Source: Palsa-1392 sp036490335
GTDB lineage: Bacteria > Verrucomicrobiota > Verrucomicrobiia > Chthoniobacterales > UBA10450
DNA: 64,000 nt
Direction of reading: 5' to 3'
Assembly: GCA_036490335.1 (NCBI GenBank)
Contig: DASXEB010000002.1
Coordinates: forward strand, 62,001 to 126,000
Within the stretch, counting starts at the first letter, position 1. Each line of letters starts with the position of its first letter. This document shows, in pieces, positions 17,564-25,986 of this stretch. The position numbers were made by a program, and so were the translations under genes. The notes beneath the pieces are model-generated. The model did no database searches. It was given only the letters and a program-made list of their open reading frames with translations, and was not told the origin of the DNA.

Positions 17564-19375
17564 ATGCGCTCACGTCGTATCGTGCCGACGACCTCCGCGC
17601 CTAACGATGCGTCGCAGTTGCATCTTGGTTTTCTGCGCCGGCTGAAATGGTGGGTCTGGTTCACCGAGGTCGTGCATCCGAGCGATCTCCAGATCACACT
17701 CGGTTGGGCGGGAGTGATCGGTTTCGGCGGGGCGCTCAGCTCGATCGGCTTTCGATATGCAACCAGCGAGTTGCATAAACTTTTCACCGGCAGCTCGACT
17801 CCGGGATTGGTGGAGAGTTTCGTCGCGCTCTCCTGGCGCGGACGGCTTTTCATTCCCGCGTTCGGCGGTCTGCTCGCCGGCATCGTGCTCTACGTCGGGA
17901 TGCGCTGGCGCGGCGGCGTGACCACGGGCGATTACATGGAAGCGGTCGTGCTCGGTGACGGCAAAATCTCGACCCGGCGCAGCGTGATCAAATGTACGTC
18001 GGCCGCCTTCACGATCGCTTCCGGCGGCTCGATCGGGCGCGAAGGTCCGCTCGTGCAACTCTCCTCGCTCGTCGCCTCCGCGCTCGGCCGCTGGCGCGGT
18101 TGGTCCACGCCGCGGCTGCGTTTGCTCGTCGGTTGCGGCGCGGCCGCGGGCATCGCTTCGGCGTACAACGCGCCGATCGCGGGCGCGCTTTTCGTCGCCG
18201 AAATCGTCCTCGGTTCGGTCGCGATGGAAATCTTCGGGCCGCTCGTTTTTTCCTCGGTCGTCGCCACTCTCACGATCCACGCTTTCCTCGGCGCCAACCC
18301 GATCTACGCCATCCCGCATTTTAGTTTGCAATCGAACTGGGAAGTGGTGCCCTACGTTTTGCTCGGCCTTTTCTCCGGCCTGATCGCGCCTTGGTTTTTG
18401 CGGCTGCTCGACATGAGCGAAAAGCTGGCGCGCAAGCTGCCGATTCCGGTTTATCTGAAAATGTGCCTCGGCGGATTGATCGTCGGCGCGCTCGCGGTCG
18501 GCTATCCGGAAGTCTGCGGGAACGGTTACAGCGCGGTGAACAAGATCCTCGCCGGCAACTGGACCTGGCAGATCGTGGCCATCATTCTTCTCTGCAAAGT
18601 GCTCGCGACCGCGGCGACGTTTGGCTCCGGCGCGGTCGGCGGCGTTTTTACCCCGACGCTCTTTGTCGGGGCGAGCGCGGGTTATCTCTTCGGCGCGGCG
18701 GCGGCCCACGTGCCCTTCGGCCTAACGATCAACGAAAGCGCCTTTGCACTCGTCGGGATGGGCGCGTTTCTCGCCGCCACGACGCACGCGCCGATCATGG
18801 CGATCATCATGATTTTCGAGCTGACTCTGGATTATCAAATCATCCTCCCGCTCATGCTCGCCTGCGTGATCGGTTATTACACTTCGGTCTCGATCGAGAA
18901 GCGCTCGATCTACAGCGAAGCCTTGAAACGCAAAGGCGCCGGCGATTACCGCTATCAACTGGCCGAGCTGCATGTGCGCGATCTGATGAAGCCTGACCCG
19001 CTCACGATCACGCCGACGGCGCGCTTCGCGGAGATCGGGCAGAAGTTCATGGCCAATCGCTTCACTTATCTCTACGTCACGGATGACGGGCGGTTCGTCG
19101 GCGCGATCTCGCTCCACGACATCAAGAATTATCTGAACGCGCCCGAGCTGGCCGAGCTCGTGATCGCCGGCGACATCGTGCGCGAGGACTTTCCCTCGAT
19201 CCGGCCCTCCGCGTCGCTGACCGACGCGCTGCAAAGTTTCGCCAAACACCAGGGCGAGCGTCTCCCGGTCGTAACCGACCACGAGATGCGCCGTCTTGTC
19301 GGCAGCCTCGCGAAAACGGACGTGATTCTCGCCCTCGCGGGAAGCAAGCGCAGTCCGGCGCCGGACGCCGCCTAA
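17564..19375 (+). CDS. ClC-family chloride channel / H+-coupled antiporter with C-terminal CBS pair
   Basis: The 603-residue membrane protein contains GGSIGREGP with the gating glutamate of ClC proteins and GSGAVGGVFTPTLFVGA, the GxFxP selectivity element. Residues from about 470 to 595 form two CBS domains (ELHVRDLMKPDPLTITP and VIAGDIVREDFPSIRPSAS), which bind adenine nucleotides and regulate transport. The first ClC serine motif (GSGIP) is not evident: the region reads GDGKISTRRS, so ion preference may differ. Its stop codon TAA lies inside a 9-mer (19370-19378), and the threonine synthase ATG follows the stop codon after three bases, so the two are likely co-transcribed. Confidence 0.9.
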   Translation: MRSRRIVPTTSAPNDASQLHLGFLRRLKWWVWFTEVVHPSDLQITLGWAGVIGFGGALSSIGFRYATSELHKLFTGSSTPGLVESFVALSWRGRLFIPAFGGLLAGIVLYVGMRWRGGVTTGDYMEAVVLGDGKISTRRSVIKCTSAAFTIASGGSIGREGPLVQLSSLVASALGRWRGWSTPRLRLLVGCGAAAGIASAYNAPIAGALFVAEIVLGSVAMEIFGPLVFSSVVATLTIHAFLGANPIYAIPHFSLQSNWEVVPYVLLGLFSGLIAPWFLRLLDMSEKLARKLPIPVYLKMCLGGLIVGALAVGYPEVCGNGYSAVNKILAGNWTWQIVAIILLCKVLATAATFGSGAVGGVFTPTLFVGASAGYLFGAAAAHVPFGLTINESAFALVGMGAFLAATTHAPIMAIIMIFELTLDYQIILPLMLACVIGYYTSVSIEKRSIYSEALKRKGAGDYRYQLAELHVRDLMKPDPLTITPTARFAEIGQKFMANRFTYLYVTDDGRFVGAISLHDIKNYLNAPELAELVIAGDIVREDFPSIRPSASLTDALQSFAKHQGERLPVVTDHEMRRLVGSLAKTDVILALAGSKRSPAPDAA

Positions 19376-19378
19376 CGA

Positions 19379-20488
19379 ATGAAGGACCGGGCGGGAGCCG
19401 CAACGGGGAGGGGAGTGATCGCGCGTTATCGCGAATACCTGCCGGTCTCAGCGGAGACGCCGATTTGTTCGTTAGGCGAAGGCGAGACGCCGTTGTTGTT
19501 CGCGCCGCGTTTGAGTGAAGCGATCGGCCGCGACTGCGAAGTTTTTCTCAAATGCGAAGGCCTCAACCCGACCGGCTCTTTCAAGGACCGCGGCATGACG
19601 GTTGCGGTCTCGAAAGCGCTCGAGCGCGGCGCGCGCACCCTGCTTTGCGCGTCGACCGGCAATACCTCCGCGTCCGCCGCCGCCTATGCCGCGCGCGCCG
19701 GGATCGCGTGTGCGGTCGTTTTGCCCGCGGGCAAAATTGCGACCGGCAAAATGGTCCAGGCTTTTGCCTGCGGCGCGCGCGTGATCGCGATTGAGGGAAA
19801 TTTCGACGACGCGCTCGCGATCGTGCGTTCGTTAGGCCAACGGCCCGGTTTTGCGATCGTGAACTCGATCAATCCCGATCGCATCGCCGGCCAGAAAACG
19901 GCCGCGTTCGAAATCGTCGAAGAGCTGGGCGACGCGCCCGACTTTCATCTCTTGCCGGTCGGGAACGCGGGCAACATCACGGCCTATTGGAACGGTTACG
20001 CCGAGTTCGCGGCCGCCGGAAAAGCGACGCGCCGGCCGCGCATGATTGGCTTCCAAGCGGAAGGCGCGGCGCCGATTTATCGCGGTGAAGTCATCGTTAG
20101 GCCGGAGACGATCGCGACCGCGATTCGCATCGGCAATCCGGCAAGCTGGCCGCAGGCGAGTCGCGCAATCGCGGATTCGAACGGCGCAATCGACATCGTG
20201 AGCGACGAGGAAATTCTCGCGGCGCAGAAATGGCTCGCGACTCGTGAAGGCGTATTCGTCGAGCCGGCCAGCGCGGCGCCGATCGCGGGATTATTGCGCG
20301 CGGGGAAGGGGACGGCCGGGTTTCGTTTTCGCGCGGAAACGATCGCGCCCGGGAGCCGGATTGTCTGCACGTTGACCGGTCACGGTTTGAAAGATGCGGA
20401 GGCGATTCTTTCCGCCGTGACTCTGCCGCGGGCGATCGCGCCTAACGAGAAGGAAGTTTTGCGCGCGCTCGAGTCGACGCGGAGTTGA
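19379..20488 (+). CDS. thrC: Threonine synthase
   Basis: The 369-residue PLP enzyme converts O-phosphohomoserine to threonine. GEGETPLL and the PLP-lysine motif NPTGSFKDRGM are visible, followed by ASTGNTSASAAAYAARAG and VGNAGNITAYW. Length fits the shorter bacterial class. It is followed 39 bp later by aspartokinase, so two steps of the aspartate-to-threonine pathway are neighbours. Four copies of the 9-mer or its reverse lie within it (two SLG, one IVRP, one APNE). Confidence 0.93.
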   Translation: MKDRAGAATGRGVIARYREYLPVSAETPICSLGEGETPLLFAPRLSEAIGRDCEVFLKCEGLNPTGSFKDRGMTVAVSKALERGARTLLCASTGNTSASAAAYAARAGIACAVVLPAGKIATGKMVQAFACGARVIAIEGNFDDALAIVRSLGQRPGFAIVNSINPDRIAGQKTAAFEIVEELGDAPDFHLLPVGNAGNITAYWNGYAEFAAAGKATRRPRMIGFQAEGAAPIYRGEVIVRPETIATAIRIGNPASWPQASRAIADSNGAIDIVSDEEILAAQKWLATREGVFVEPASAAPIAGLLRAGKGTAGFRFRAETIAPGSRIVCTLTGHGLKDAEAILSAVTLPRAIAPNEKEVLRALESTRS

Positions 20489-20527
20489 CACCGCCGGGAG
20501 AATGGAGAAAACGGGGCGGCGTTTCAT

Positions 20528-21772
20528 ATGGGTCTGATCGTGCAAAAATACGGCGGCACGTCCGTCGGCGATGCGGAGCGCATTCGCAAAGTCGCGGTGC
20601 GGCTGCTCGCGACGCAAAAGGCCGGGCACAATGTCGTCGCTGTCATTTCCGCGATGGCCGGCGTGACCGATGGATTGATCAAACTCGCGCGCGAAATTGC
20701 GCCGCAGCCGAGTGAGCGCGAGCTCGACGCGTTGCTCGCGACCGGCGAGCAAACTGCGAGCGCGCTGACGGCGATGGCGGTGAATGCGCTCGGCGGAAAA
20801 GCGGTTTCGCTGAGCGGCGCGGCTGCCGGAATCGTGACCGACGGCGTGCACACGAAGGCAAAGATTTCGCACATCTCGCCGCGACAAATCAACGAGCTGC
20901 TCGCGGAAGATTTCATTGTCGTCGTCGCGGGTTTTCAAGGGCAAAGCCCGGAAGGCGCGACGACCACGCTCGGCCGCGGCGGCTCAGACCTGACCGCGAT
21001 CGCGCTCGCGGCGGCGTTGAAGGCGGATGACTGCCAGATTTTCACCGACGTTGACGGCGTTTATTCCTGCGACCCGCGAATCGTGCCCGACGCGCGCAAG
21101 ATTGACGAGATCGCCTACGACGAGCTGCTCGAAATGGCGGGCGCGGGCTCGAAGGTGATGCAGTCGCGCGCGGTCGAGTTCGCGAAAAAATTTGGCGTCG
21201 GTTTCGAAGTCAAATCCAGCCTAACGAGTAAAGGAGGAACGCGCGCCCTGGCGGAGCCGGCGCGGATGGAGGACGTGGTCGTGCGCGGGATCAGCCTCGA
21301 GCGAAAACAGGCGAAGGTGACGATTTGCGGTTTGCCCGACCGGCCGGGCTGCGCGGGGATGATCTTTTCCGCGATCTCGGCCCAGCATCTGACGGTCGAC
21401 ATGATCATGCAAAACGCGTCGGCCAACGGCGCGACCGATCTTTCCTTCACTTTGCCTAACGATGATCTGGCGCGCGCGGAAAGAATTCTCGCTTCGATTT
21501 TGCCCGAGATCGGCGCCGTTGAAATGACGACGAAAACAGGCGTCGCGAAATTGAGCGTGGTCGGGATCGGAATGCGCTCGCACGCGGAAGTGGCTTCGAG
21601 GCTTTTCGCCGCGCTCGGCGAAGCCGGGATCAATATTCAGTTGATCTCCACTTCCGAAATCAAAATTGCGGTCGTGATCGATGAAACGGAGCTGGAGCAG
21701 GCCGCGCGCGCGGCGCATGCCGCCTTCGGCCTGGCGCAGCCGCGTGCTGCGGTCGGATTGCCTAACGAATAA
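20528..21772 (+). CDS. lysC: Aspartokinase
   Basis: The 414-residue protein starts MGLIVQKYGGTSVGDAERI, the kinase signature KYGGTSV, with GRGGSDLTAIALAAAL and DVDGVYSCDPRIV in the catalytic half. The last 150 residues form two ACT domains (VTICGLPDRPGCAGMIFSAI and KLSVVGIGMRSHAEVASRL) that bind lysine or threonine for feedback control. It phosphorylates aspartate, the first step to lysine, threonine and methionine. It ends in PNE, with the 9-mer abutting the stop codon. Confidence 0.96.
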   Translation: MGLIVQKYGGTSVGDAERIRKVAVRLLATQKAGHNVVAVISAMAGVTDGLIKLAREIAPQPSERELDALLATGEQTASALTAMAVNALGGKAVSLSGAAAGIVTDGVHTKAKISHISPRQINELLAEDFIVVVAGFQGQSPEGATTTLGRGGSDLTAIALAAALKADDCQIFTDVDGVYSCDPRIVPDARKIDEIAYDELLEMAGAGSKVMQSRAVEFAKKFGVGFEVKSSLTSKGGTRALAEPARMEDVVVRGISLERKQAKVTICGLPDRPGCAGMIFSAISAQHLTVDMIMQNASANGATDLSFTLPNDDLARAERILASILPEIGAVEMTTKTGVAKLSVVGIGMRSHAEVASRLFAALGEAGINIQLISTSEIKIAVVIDETELEQAARAAHAAFGLAQPRAAVGLPNE

Positions 21773-21777
21773 AAGAT

Positions 21778-21794
21778 GGGCGGTTTTTGCCGCC
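21778..21794. terminator. Short-loop GC hairpin between convergent genes
   Basis: GGGCGGTTTTTGCCGCC forms a five-pair GC stem with a loop of T, placed in the 32-bp space between the ends of aspartokinase (+) and the next gene (-). It may serve as a bidirectional terminator, though no T-run follows. Confidence 0.35.
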
Positions 21795-21804
21795 GCCTAA
21801 CGAG

Positions 21805-22281
21805 CTACTGTCTCCCGACCGGGATGACGTAATATTCGCCGACCGCGACGATCCGAATTTTCCAGCCGAAGAGAGTTTTGTAAGTCGCCGCCGCGGGATG
21901 ATCGACGGTGCCGTAAAAGTGAACGTCACGAGTGGTAATTTTCCAGGACGAGCCGTCTTCGAGCGTCACGATCTGACCGGTTTTGAGCCCGTGAAGGACG
22001 CCATCGATGCGGCTGACGATGAGCTGCAATTTTTCCCGGCTGGCAGCCTTCTCTTCGGCCTTCTGGCGATAGCCCTGGAGCCAGTTGTTCAGGTTCGCCA
22101 GCTCGTCGGGCGAGAGTTTGTTTAAACCGGCGGCCTTGAATTCCTCCGGCGTCATTTCCTGCTGGATCTCGCCCGCCTTGCGTTCCGCGCCGAGCGCGCG
22201 GACGCGGCCTAACGATAAGCAGAGCGCGAAAAGACACGCCGCGGAAAGTAAAAGGAGACGGAATCGCCGATAATGCATCAT
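21805..22281 (-). CDS. Exported protein of unknown function
   Basis: From the tandem ATGs at 22281 and 22278 the product is about 158 residues, with a basic start and a hydrophobic segment (RLLLLSAACLFALCLSLG). The mature part has a charged helix (EMTPEEFKAAGLNKLSPDELANL) and a small beta domain (IVTLEDGSSWKITTRDVHFYG) as in several exported proteins of Proteobacteria and Verrucomicrobia. No function is known. A 9-mer copy lies at 22207 inside the signal region. Confidence 0.65.
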   Translation of the reverse strand: MMHYRRFRLLLLSAACLFALCLSLGRVRALGAERKAGEIQQEMTPEEFKAAGLNKLSPDELANLNNWLQGYRQKAEEKAASREKLQLIVSRIDGVLHGLKTGQIVTLEDGSSWKITTRDVHFYGTVDHPAAATYKTLFGWKIRIVAVGEYYVIPVGRQ

Positions 22282-22348
22282 AAAGTTGAGAGTCAGCCTA
22301 ACAATTCGATCAACGCGGTCAAGCAATCCTGCGCCAGCGGTGCAGCAT

Positions 22349-22804
22349 TTAAAGATGCTTTTGCATTTTCACGTGCGCGATTTCGCCAAAAAGAGTCGCC
22401 GCCGGCCCGATCGACTCGTAACCGTTGCGAAGATAAAAACGCTCGCTGGAAGCGCGCGCGTTCAGGATGACACGCTGCGCTCCGGCGGCGCGAGCGCGCT
22501 CTTCGAGATTGCGCAAAAGCAAACTCCCAAGACCCTGACCCTGCGCCCGCGAGTCCACGGCCATGAATCGAACCTGCGCTTCGGTCGGTGAATTGAGATG
22601 CACGCGACCGGCTGCGAGAACTTCGCCGTCATCAGCGCCGCGCAGCATGAGGTGAATGCTCTCGTTTTCGCGTTCGTCGCGCTCGGACCCGCGCGGTTGC
22701 TGCCAGGGAGCGCGGAGAATTCGCCAGCGCAAATCAAAGTAACGCTCGAAATCCTCATCGGTGCGCGGGGCGACGACGCGGATATTTGGCAAGGGCGAAG
22801 CCAT
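22349..22804 (-). CDS. GNAT-family N-acetyltransferase
   Basis: The 151-residue protein shows the GNAT acetyl-CoA site: VRFMAVDSRAQGQGLGSLLL, with the Q/RxxGxG/A loop, and a late ARASSERFYLRNGY strand-helix. The start reads RVVAPRTDEDFERYFDLRW, as in ElaA-like or general GNATs. The acceptor is unknown. Confidence 0.85.
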   Translation of the reverse strand: MASPLPNIRVVAPRTDEDFERYFDLRWRILRAPWQQPRGSERDERENESIHLMLRGADDGEVLAAGRVHLNSPTEAQVRFMAVDSRAQGQGLGSLLLRNLEERARAAGAQRVILNARASSERFYLRNGYESIGPAATLFGEIAHVKMQKHL

Positions 22805-22960
22805 CAGTTAGACGTTGGCCGGAAAGTTTAAAGAACTCAAAGAAGTTCGAGTTTGAGGGACAGCTTACTGCATGAGGATAAACTCATACAATGTATGTCA
22901 TATGAAATATCTTCAGGTTGGTTTGGCTTTCGGTTTCGGAGATGGACGTTCGCAGTCGAG

Positions 22961-23200
22961 TTGACCCGATAGCCGGAATTAAGCAGAACCAAGCAGAACC
23001 ACCCTACGCAGACGGCACTTAGGCGCCAAAAACGAATCGCGCCGAGGGGGTGGAACTTGACCCGCCTTTTCGCCATTTTGAATCGCTGAGGTTCCACCCC
23101 TCTTCATAGGTATTTGGAACTCTTAGGCGGGTCAAATCGCGGAACCTTGGGGGGTGGAACCTGGAACCTCGGAGTTCCAGGCGGGTCAAATCGCGAAACT
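22961..23200. repeat. Intergenic nest of inverted and direct repeats at the left edge of the Mu-like island
   Basis: The 460-bp gap 22805-23264 has no gene. It contains TTGACCCGAT (22961-22970), inverse of ATCGGGTCAA at 37498-37507 on the far side of the island. It also holds two direct copies of GCGGGTCAAATCGCG (23127-23141, 23181-23195), whose GGGTCAAATCGCG core recurs at 37501-37513, and mirror elements such as GAGGTTCCACCCCTC (23089-23103) against GGGGTGGAACC. These could be transposase-binding end sequences; this is inference. Confidence 0.5.
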
Positions 23201-23264
23201 TTTTGCCTAAGTCTACAATCTGCAAGGCTATTTACAAAAAGGATGCAGCCAAGCCAGCTTCGAT

Positions 23265-23564
23265 TTATTTGTTTCGCTCTTCGAACGACTCAACCCTTTG
23301 GTCGGCGCGCATGGTCACGAAAAGTTCGTGCTGCTCGACGATGCCGACACCGATGCCGACGCGAGTATACTGCCACGTGATCCGTTCGCGACCATTCCCG
23401 AGGTACTCGTGTCGATATGGCTGGCCGAACCAAGTCTCCAAGTCCTTTTCAGTGGTAACGCCCGGCCGGATTTTTTGAATCGCGATTTGATCGTAGCGGG
23501 CGCCCCCACTCACGCAGCCGGCGAGGCAAAGCGCAAGCGCAGCAACAACGAAAAGTCTTCGCAT
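23265..23564 (-). CDS. Small BamE/SmpA-like lipoprotein
   Basis: The 99-residue product has a lipoprotein signal (VVAALALCLAGC, lipobox LAGC) and a BamE/SmpA-like core: IQKIRPGVTTEKDLETWFG, then HEYLGNGRERITWQY. This fold is used by outer-membrane lipoproteins and by unrelated small envelope proteins. It is the last gene of a minus-strand run that starts at about 27.6 kb. A second protein of the same fold is next to it. Confidence 0.65.
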   Translation of the reverse strand: MRRLFVVAALALCLAGCVSGGARYDQIAIQKIRPGVTTEKDLETWFGQPYRHEYLGNGRERITWQYTRVGIGVGIVEQHELFVTMRADQRVESFEERNK

Positions 23565-23576
23565 TAAGGGAGACAG

Positions 23577-23954
23577 CTAGTCCGTTGTGCCGAGAATGTT
23601 CGCGCCGTGCTCTTCGTCGGAAAGCTTGTAATCGGCGACGCGCCCTTCGGCATCCATCGAAACGGCAAGCTGGCGTTTGTGAACTTTCGTCGATCCAGGC
23701 AAGAACGGTCCGGCGACAGGAATCCAATTTTTTCCCGTGCCGGCGGCGTCGATACGATTCCACGTCAACAAAACTCGGCCTTTAGAATCAAGTCCCCGGC
23801 CTTGCGGCGGCCCGAGCTGCGCGACGAGGTCGCTCTGCGTCGTCACACCGCGTTCGATTTTCGCATTTTGAACCGCTGGCCCTATTGAAGTCCGCGGCGT
23901 CACGCAACCTCCGAAGGCGAGCAATCCCGCGACTGCAATCCGAGCAAATTTCAT
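23577..23954 (-). CDS. Second small BamE/SmpA-like lipoprotein
   Basis: From the ATG at 23954 (MKFARIAVAGLLAFGG) the product is 125 residues with a lipoprotein-type signal ending in GGC. The mature part has KIERGVTTQSDLVAQLGPPQ, then VLLTWNRID, the SmpA/OmlA pattern again. It overlaps the upstream gene by four bases (ATGA), which supports the start and translational coupling. Role unknown. Confidence 0.65.
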   Translation of the reverse strand: MKFARIAVAGLLAFGGCVTPRTSIGPAVQNAKIERGVTTQSDLVAQLGPPQGRGLDSKGRVLLTWNRIDAAGTGKNWIPVAGPFLPGSTKVHKRQLAVSMDAEGRVADYKLSDEEHGANILGTTD

Positions 23955-24586
23955 TTGCCGCAACGGCAAACGGCCTCGCGAAATCCGGCCGTGTTCGTGA
24001 AAGCGATAATCGCCCGATCAAGCGCGTGATTCAGCGTCTCCTGATAATTTTCGACGCTGCCCGTGTAGCCGTAATTCTCCGCCGCGCCGGAAGCGCGATC
24101 AACCCAACACACACGGCCGCTGCCAGGCTTCGACAGCTTCCCCGAAATCACAATTCGCCCATCATAACCGGAGCGATGCACGACATTTTCGTTCGTTCTG
24201 ATTTGCTCAACCGACAATCGTAAGATCGGCGCACCTGGCTTGCCTAACGAGACGCCCGACTGCTTCAAAACCTGCTCCGCGCCGGAGCGAACCCACGCCG
24301 CCACGTCCGAAGCCGCGGTAACGGGAGCAATGGCAGACGGCTTGTCTTCTATATAACGTTTGCCGATCGTCTTGTCCGAGCGCGCGTCCACGACCTGCAC
24401 TTCGGAGATCGCTGCGCAAGGCGGCAACGTAGAAAAATCGCCCGGCTCGGCCATCGTCTTATAAGAAAGCGGGACGCTCAACGGTGCGACAGACGACGGC
24501 GTGGCGCATCCCGCGAGAATCGAGGCGACGACCGCTGCGAAAAGAAGCGATGGCTGGCAGACCGGAGAGAAAATAGGAGGCTTCAT
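23951..24586 (-). CDS. YajG-like lipoprotein
   Basis: From the ATG at 24586 (MKPPIFSPVCQPSLLFAAVV) the protein has a lipobox ILAGC. The mature part (VQVVDARSDKTIGKRYIEDK, later VENYQETLNHALDRAI) resembles YajG-type lipoproteins, which have no assigned function. It sits in a minus-strand run with two BamE-like lipoproteins. The similarity is from pattern only and moderate. Confidence 0.55.
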   Translation of the reverse strand: MKPPIFSPVCQPSLLFAAVVASILAGCATPSSVAPLSVPLSYKTMAEPGDFSTLPPCAAISEVQVVDARSDKTIGKRYIEDKPSAIAPVTAASDVAAWVRSGAEQVLKQSGVSLGKPGAPILRLSVEQIRTNENVVHRSGYDGRIVISGKLSKPGSGRVCWVDRASGAAENYGYTGSVENYQETLNHALDRAIIAFTNTAGFREAVCRCGK

Positions 24587-24644
24587 TTGAACGTGGCGAA
24601 ATGCTCTTCGATTCGCCGACTTCGCGTCAAGAGAAATTTGGTCG

Positions 24645-24947
24645 TTAGAAGGCACTGACGACCATGTAATAAATAATCAGGCCGACGATCAAACCGATCG
24701 CGAGCGCGGCGAACAATCCGGTCGCGGTCTGCTGTTTCTTAACCGTTTCGCCGCAATGCGGACAGCTCGCCGCATTCGGCGAAACCTGTTGGCCGCAGGC
24801 CGGGCATTCGATCAGCGAGGGCTTCGCTCGCGCGGTCCGACCGCAGTTCCCGCATTCCCACTCGTTAGGCAATAGCTCCCGGCCGCAGGCCGAGCATCTC
24901 GTTAGGGATTCAGTTTTCATTTTTTTCGCGCTCTTGTCCTTTGCCAC
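24645..24947 (-). CDS. Double zinc-ribbon membrane protein
   Basis: The 100-residue protein has two zinc ribbons, CSACG...CGNCG and CPACG...CPHCG, and a single C-terminal transmembrane helix (GLFAALAIGLIVGLIIYYMV). GTG at 24947 is preceded by CAGGGAT and is taken as start; an ATG 27 bases further in is possible. Such zinc-ribbon/TM proteins are common and uncharacterised. One copy of the 9-mer encodes LPNEW. Confidence 0.65.
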   Translation of the reverse strand: MAKDKSAKKMKTESLTRCSACGRELLPNEWECGNCGRTARAKPSLIECPACGQQVSPNAASCPHCGETVKKQQTATGLFAALAIGLIVGLIIYYMVVSAF

Positions 24948-24949
24948 TT

Positions 24950-25348
24950 TTATCCCTGCTTTGGCGCACTGTCATGGATGACAAAATGGAGAATGTTAGG
25001 CGGCCCGACCTCGGGCAAAGCTTTCCCGACTTCGATAAAACCGAATGCGAGGCCAACGGTCCTGGCAATGTGTTCTAGGGCGCCATTAAATTCGGCTTTC
25101 GAGCGATCGAGTTCGCTCAGGGGCTCCGAATGAAATGGCCGCGGAACATCCATCGGTTCAACGATTATCTTCCCATCCACTAGGCAATAAGTTGACTCGC
25201 CGAGGATGATCCTCGCCCGCTTCACAGAGTCATCCACGTCTTCGGCAAAAAGGAAGATTATTGCGTACCCTTCACGGTGCTCCCAAAAGCGGGGGCAGAT
25301 CGGGCACGAGGCGACGGGCATCGCGAGGCGAAAAAGATCGAGGCTCAC
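24950..25348 (-). CDS. Hypothetical protein, Mu-like island
   Basis: The 132-residue product has no recognised family. CPICP near the start could bind metal but is single. The rest is a mixed alpha/beta soluble protein (YAIIFLFAEDVDDSVKRARI, later EHIARTVGLAFGFIEVGKAL). It lies 2 bp upstream of the zinc-ribbon gene and 6 bp downstream of the next gene, so it belongs to one operon. Confidence 0.55.
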   Translation of the reverse strand: MSLDLFRLAMPVASCPICPRFWEHREGYAIIFLFAEDVDDSVKRARIILGESTYCLVDGKIIVEPMDVPRPFHSEPLSELDRSKAEFNGALEHIARTVGLAFGFIEVGKALPEVGPPNILHFVIHDSAPKQG

Positions 25349-25354
25349 GGTTTT

Positions 25355-25717
25355 TCAGAGATTGCGAGCGCCGGCGTGAACGGGCGCGCCGCCGTCGTCA
25401 TCGTCATCATTGACGTGCATGTTGTTCGCAAACTTCGTCTCGATGAGCGATTCCAGGTAATCGACCTGGTTCATTCCTTCCGCTTCACAGTAGGCGATCA
25501 TCGATTTGAAGCGCGGCACGATCGCTTCGATATGCGCTAGCGCCAGCATTACGAGCCGCTCGGCCATGCGTTGCTGTCTATATACAAGCCTCTTTTTTCT
25601 CTTCGTCATAAGAGGGAACTCTTCCGAAAAAAGAGCCAGCGCTTTCGCCGTCACCGGGTCGAAACTCGCGAGGAAAAACACTCCCGATTGATCGCGTTTC
25701 TGCTTCGCGGCCTTCAT
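25355..25717 (-). CDS. Hypothetical protein, Mu-like island
   Basis: 120 residues, basic and helical in the middle (KRKKRLVYRQQRMAERLVML) with an acidic patch of six Asp near the C terminus. It overlaps the upstream gene by four bases (ATGA). No family recognised. Confidence 0.55.
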   Translation of the reverse strand: MKAAKQKRDQSGVFFLASFDPVTAKALALFSEEFPLMTKRKKRLVYRQQRMAERLVMLALAHIEAIVPRFKSMIAYCEAEGMNQVDYLESLIETKFANNMHVNDDDDDGGAPVHAGARNL

Positions 25718-25986
25718 GATTTTCGCCCCCGGCCGGCTTTTCTAGCTGGCGATTTGTCCAGTGCCGCCGTTAGATCATCGAATCGATCACTAAGGGTCTG
25801 CCCCTGCTCCGTCGCGAGCATTTCCAAGCCGTCGAGCGTCCGAATGTCCAGAGTGAAGGAATCGTTGCGGAGCATTTGCGGAATCAGAGACACAATTTCG
25901 AGCATCGCGTAGGTTTTTGTCACCTCGTTTTCGAGCATGTCCTTCGCGTCCCGAATGTCGATTTCGTTAGGCGTTAGGCGCTTCAT
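25714..25986 (-). CDS. Hypothetical protein, Mu-like island
   Basis: A 90-residue helical protein (IDIRDAKDMLENEVTKTYAM) with a basic tail (SPARKAGRGRKS). It overlaps both neighbours by four bases, so the three genes are translationally coupled. No family recognised. The 9-mer near its start encodes LTPNE on this strand. Confidence 0.55.
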   Translation of the reverse strand: MKRLTPNEIDIRDAKDMLENEVTKTYAMLEIVSLIPQMLRNDSFTLDIRTLDGLEMLATEQGQTLSDRFDDLTAALDKSPARKAGRGRKS

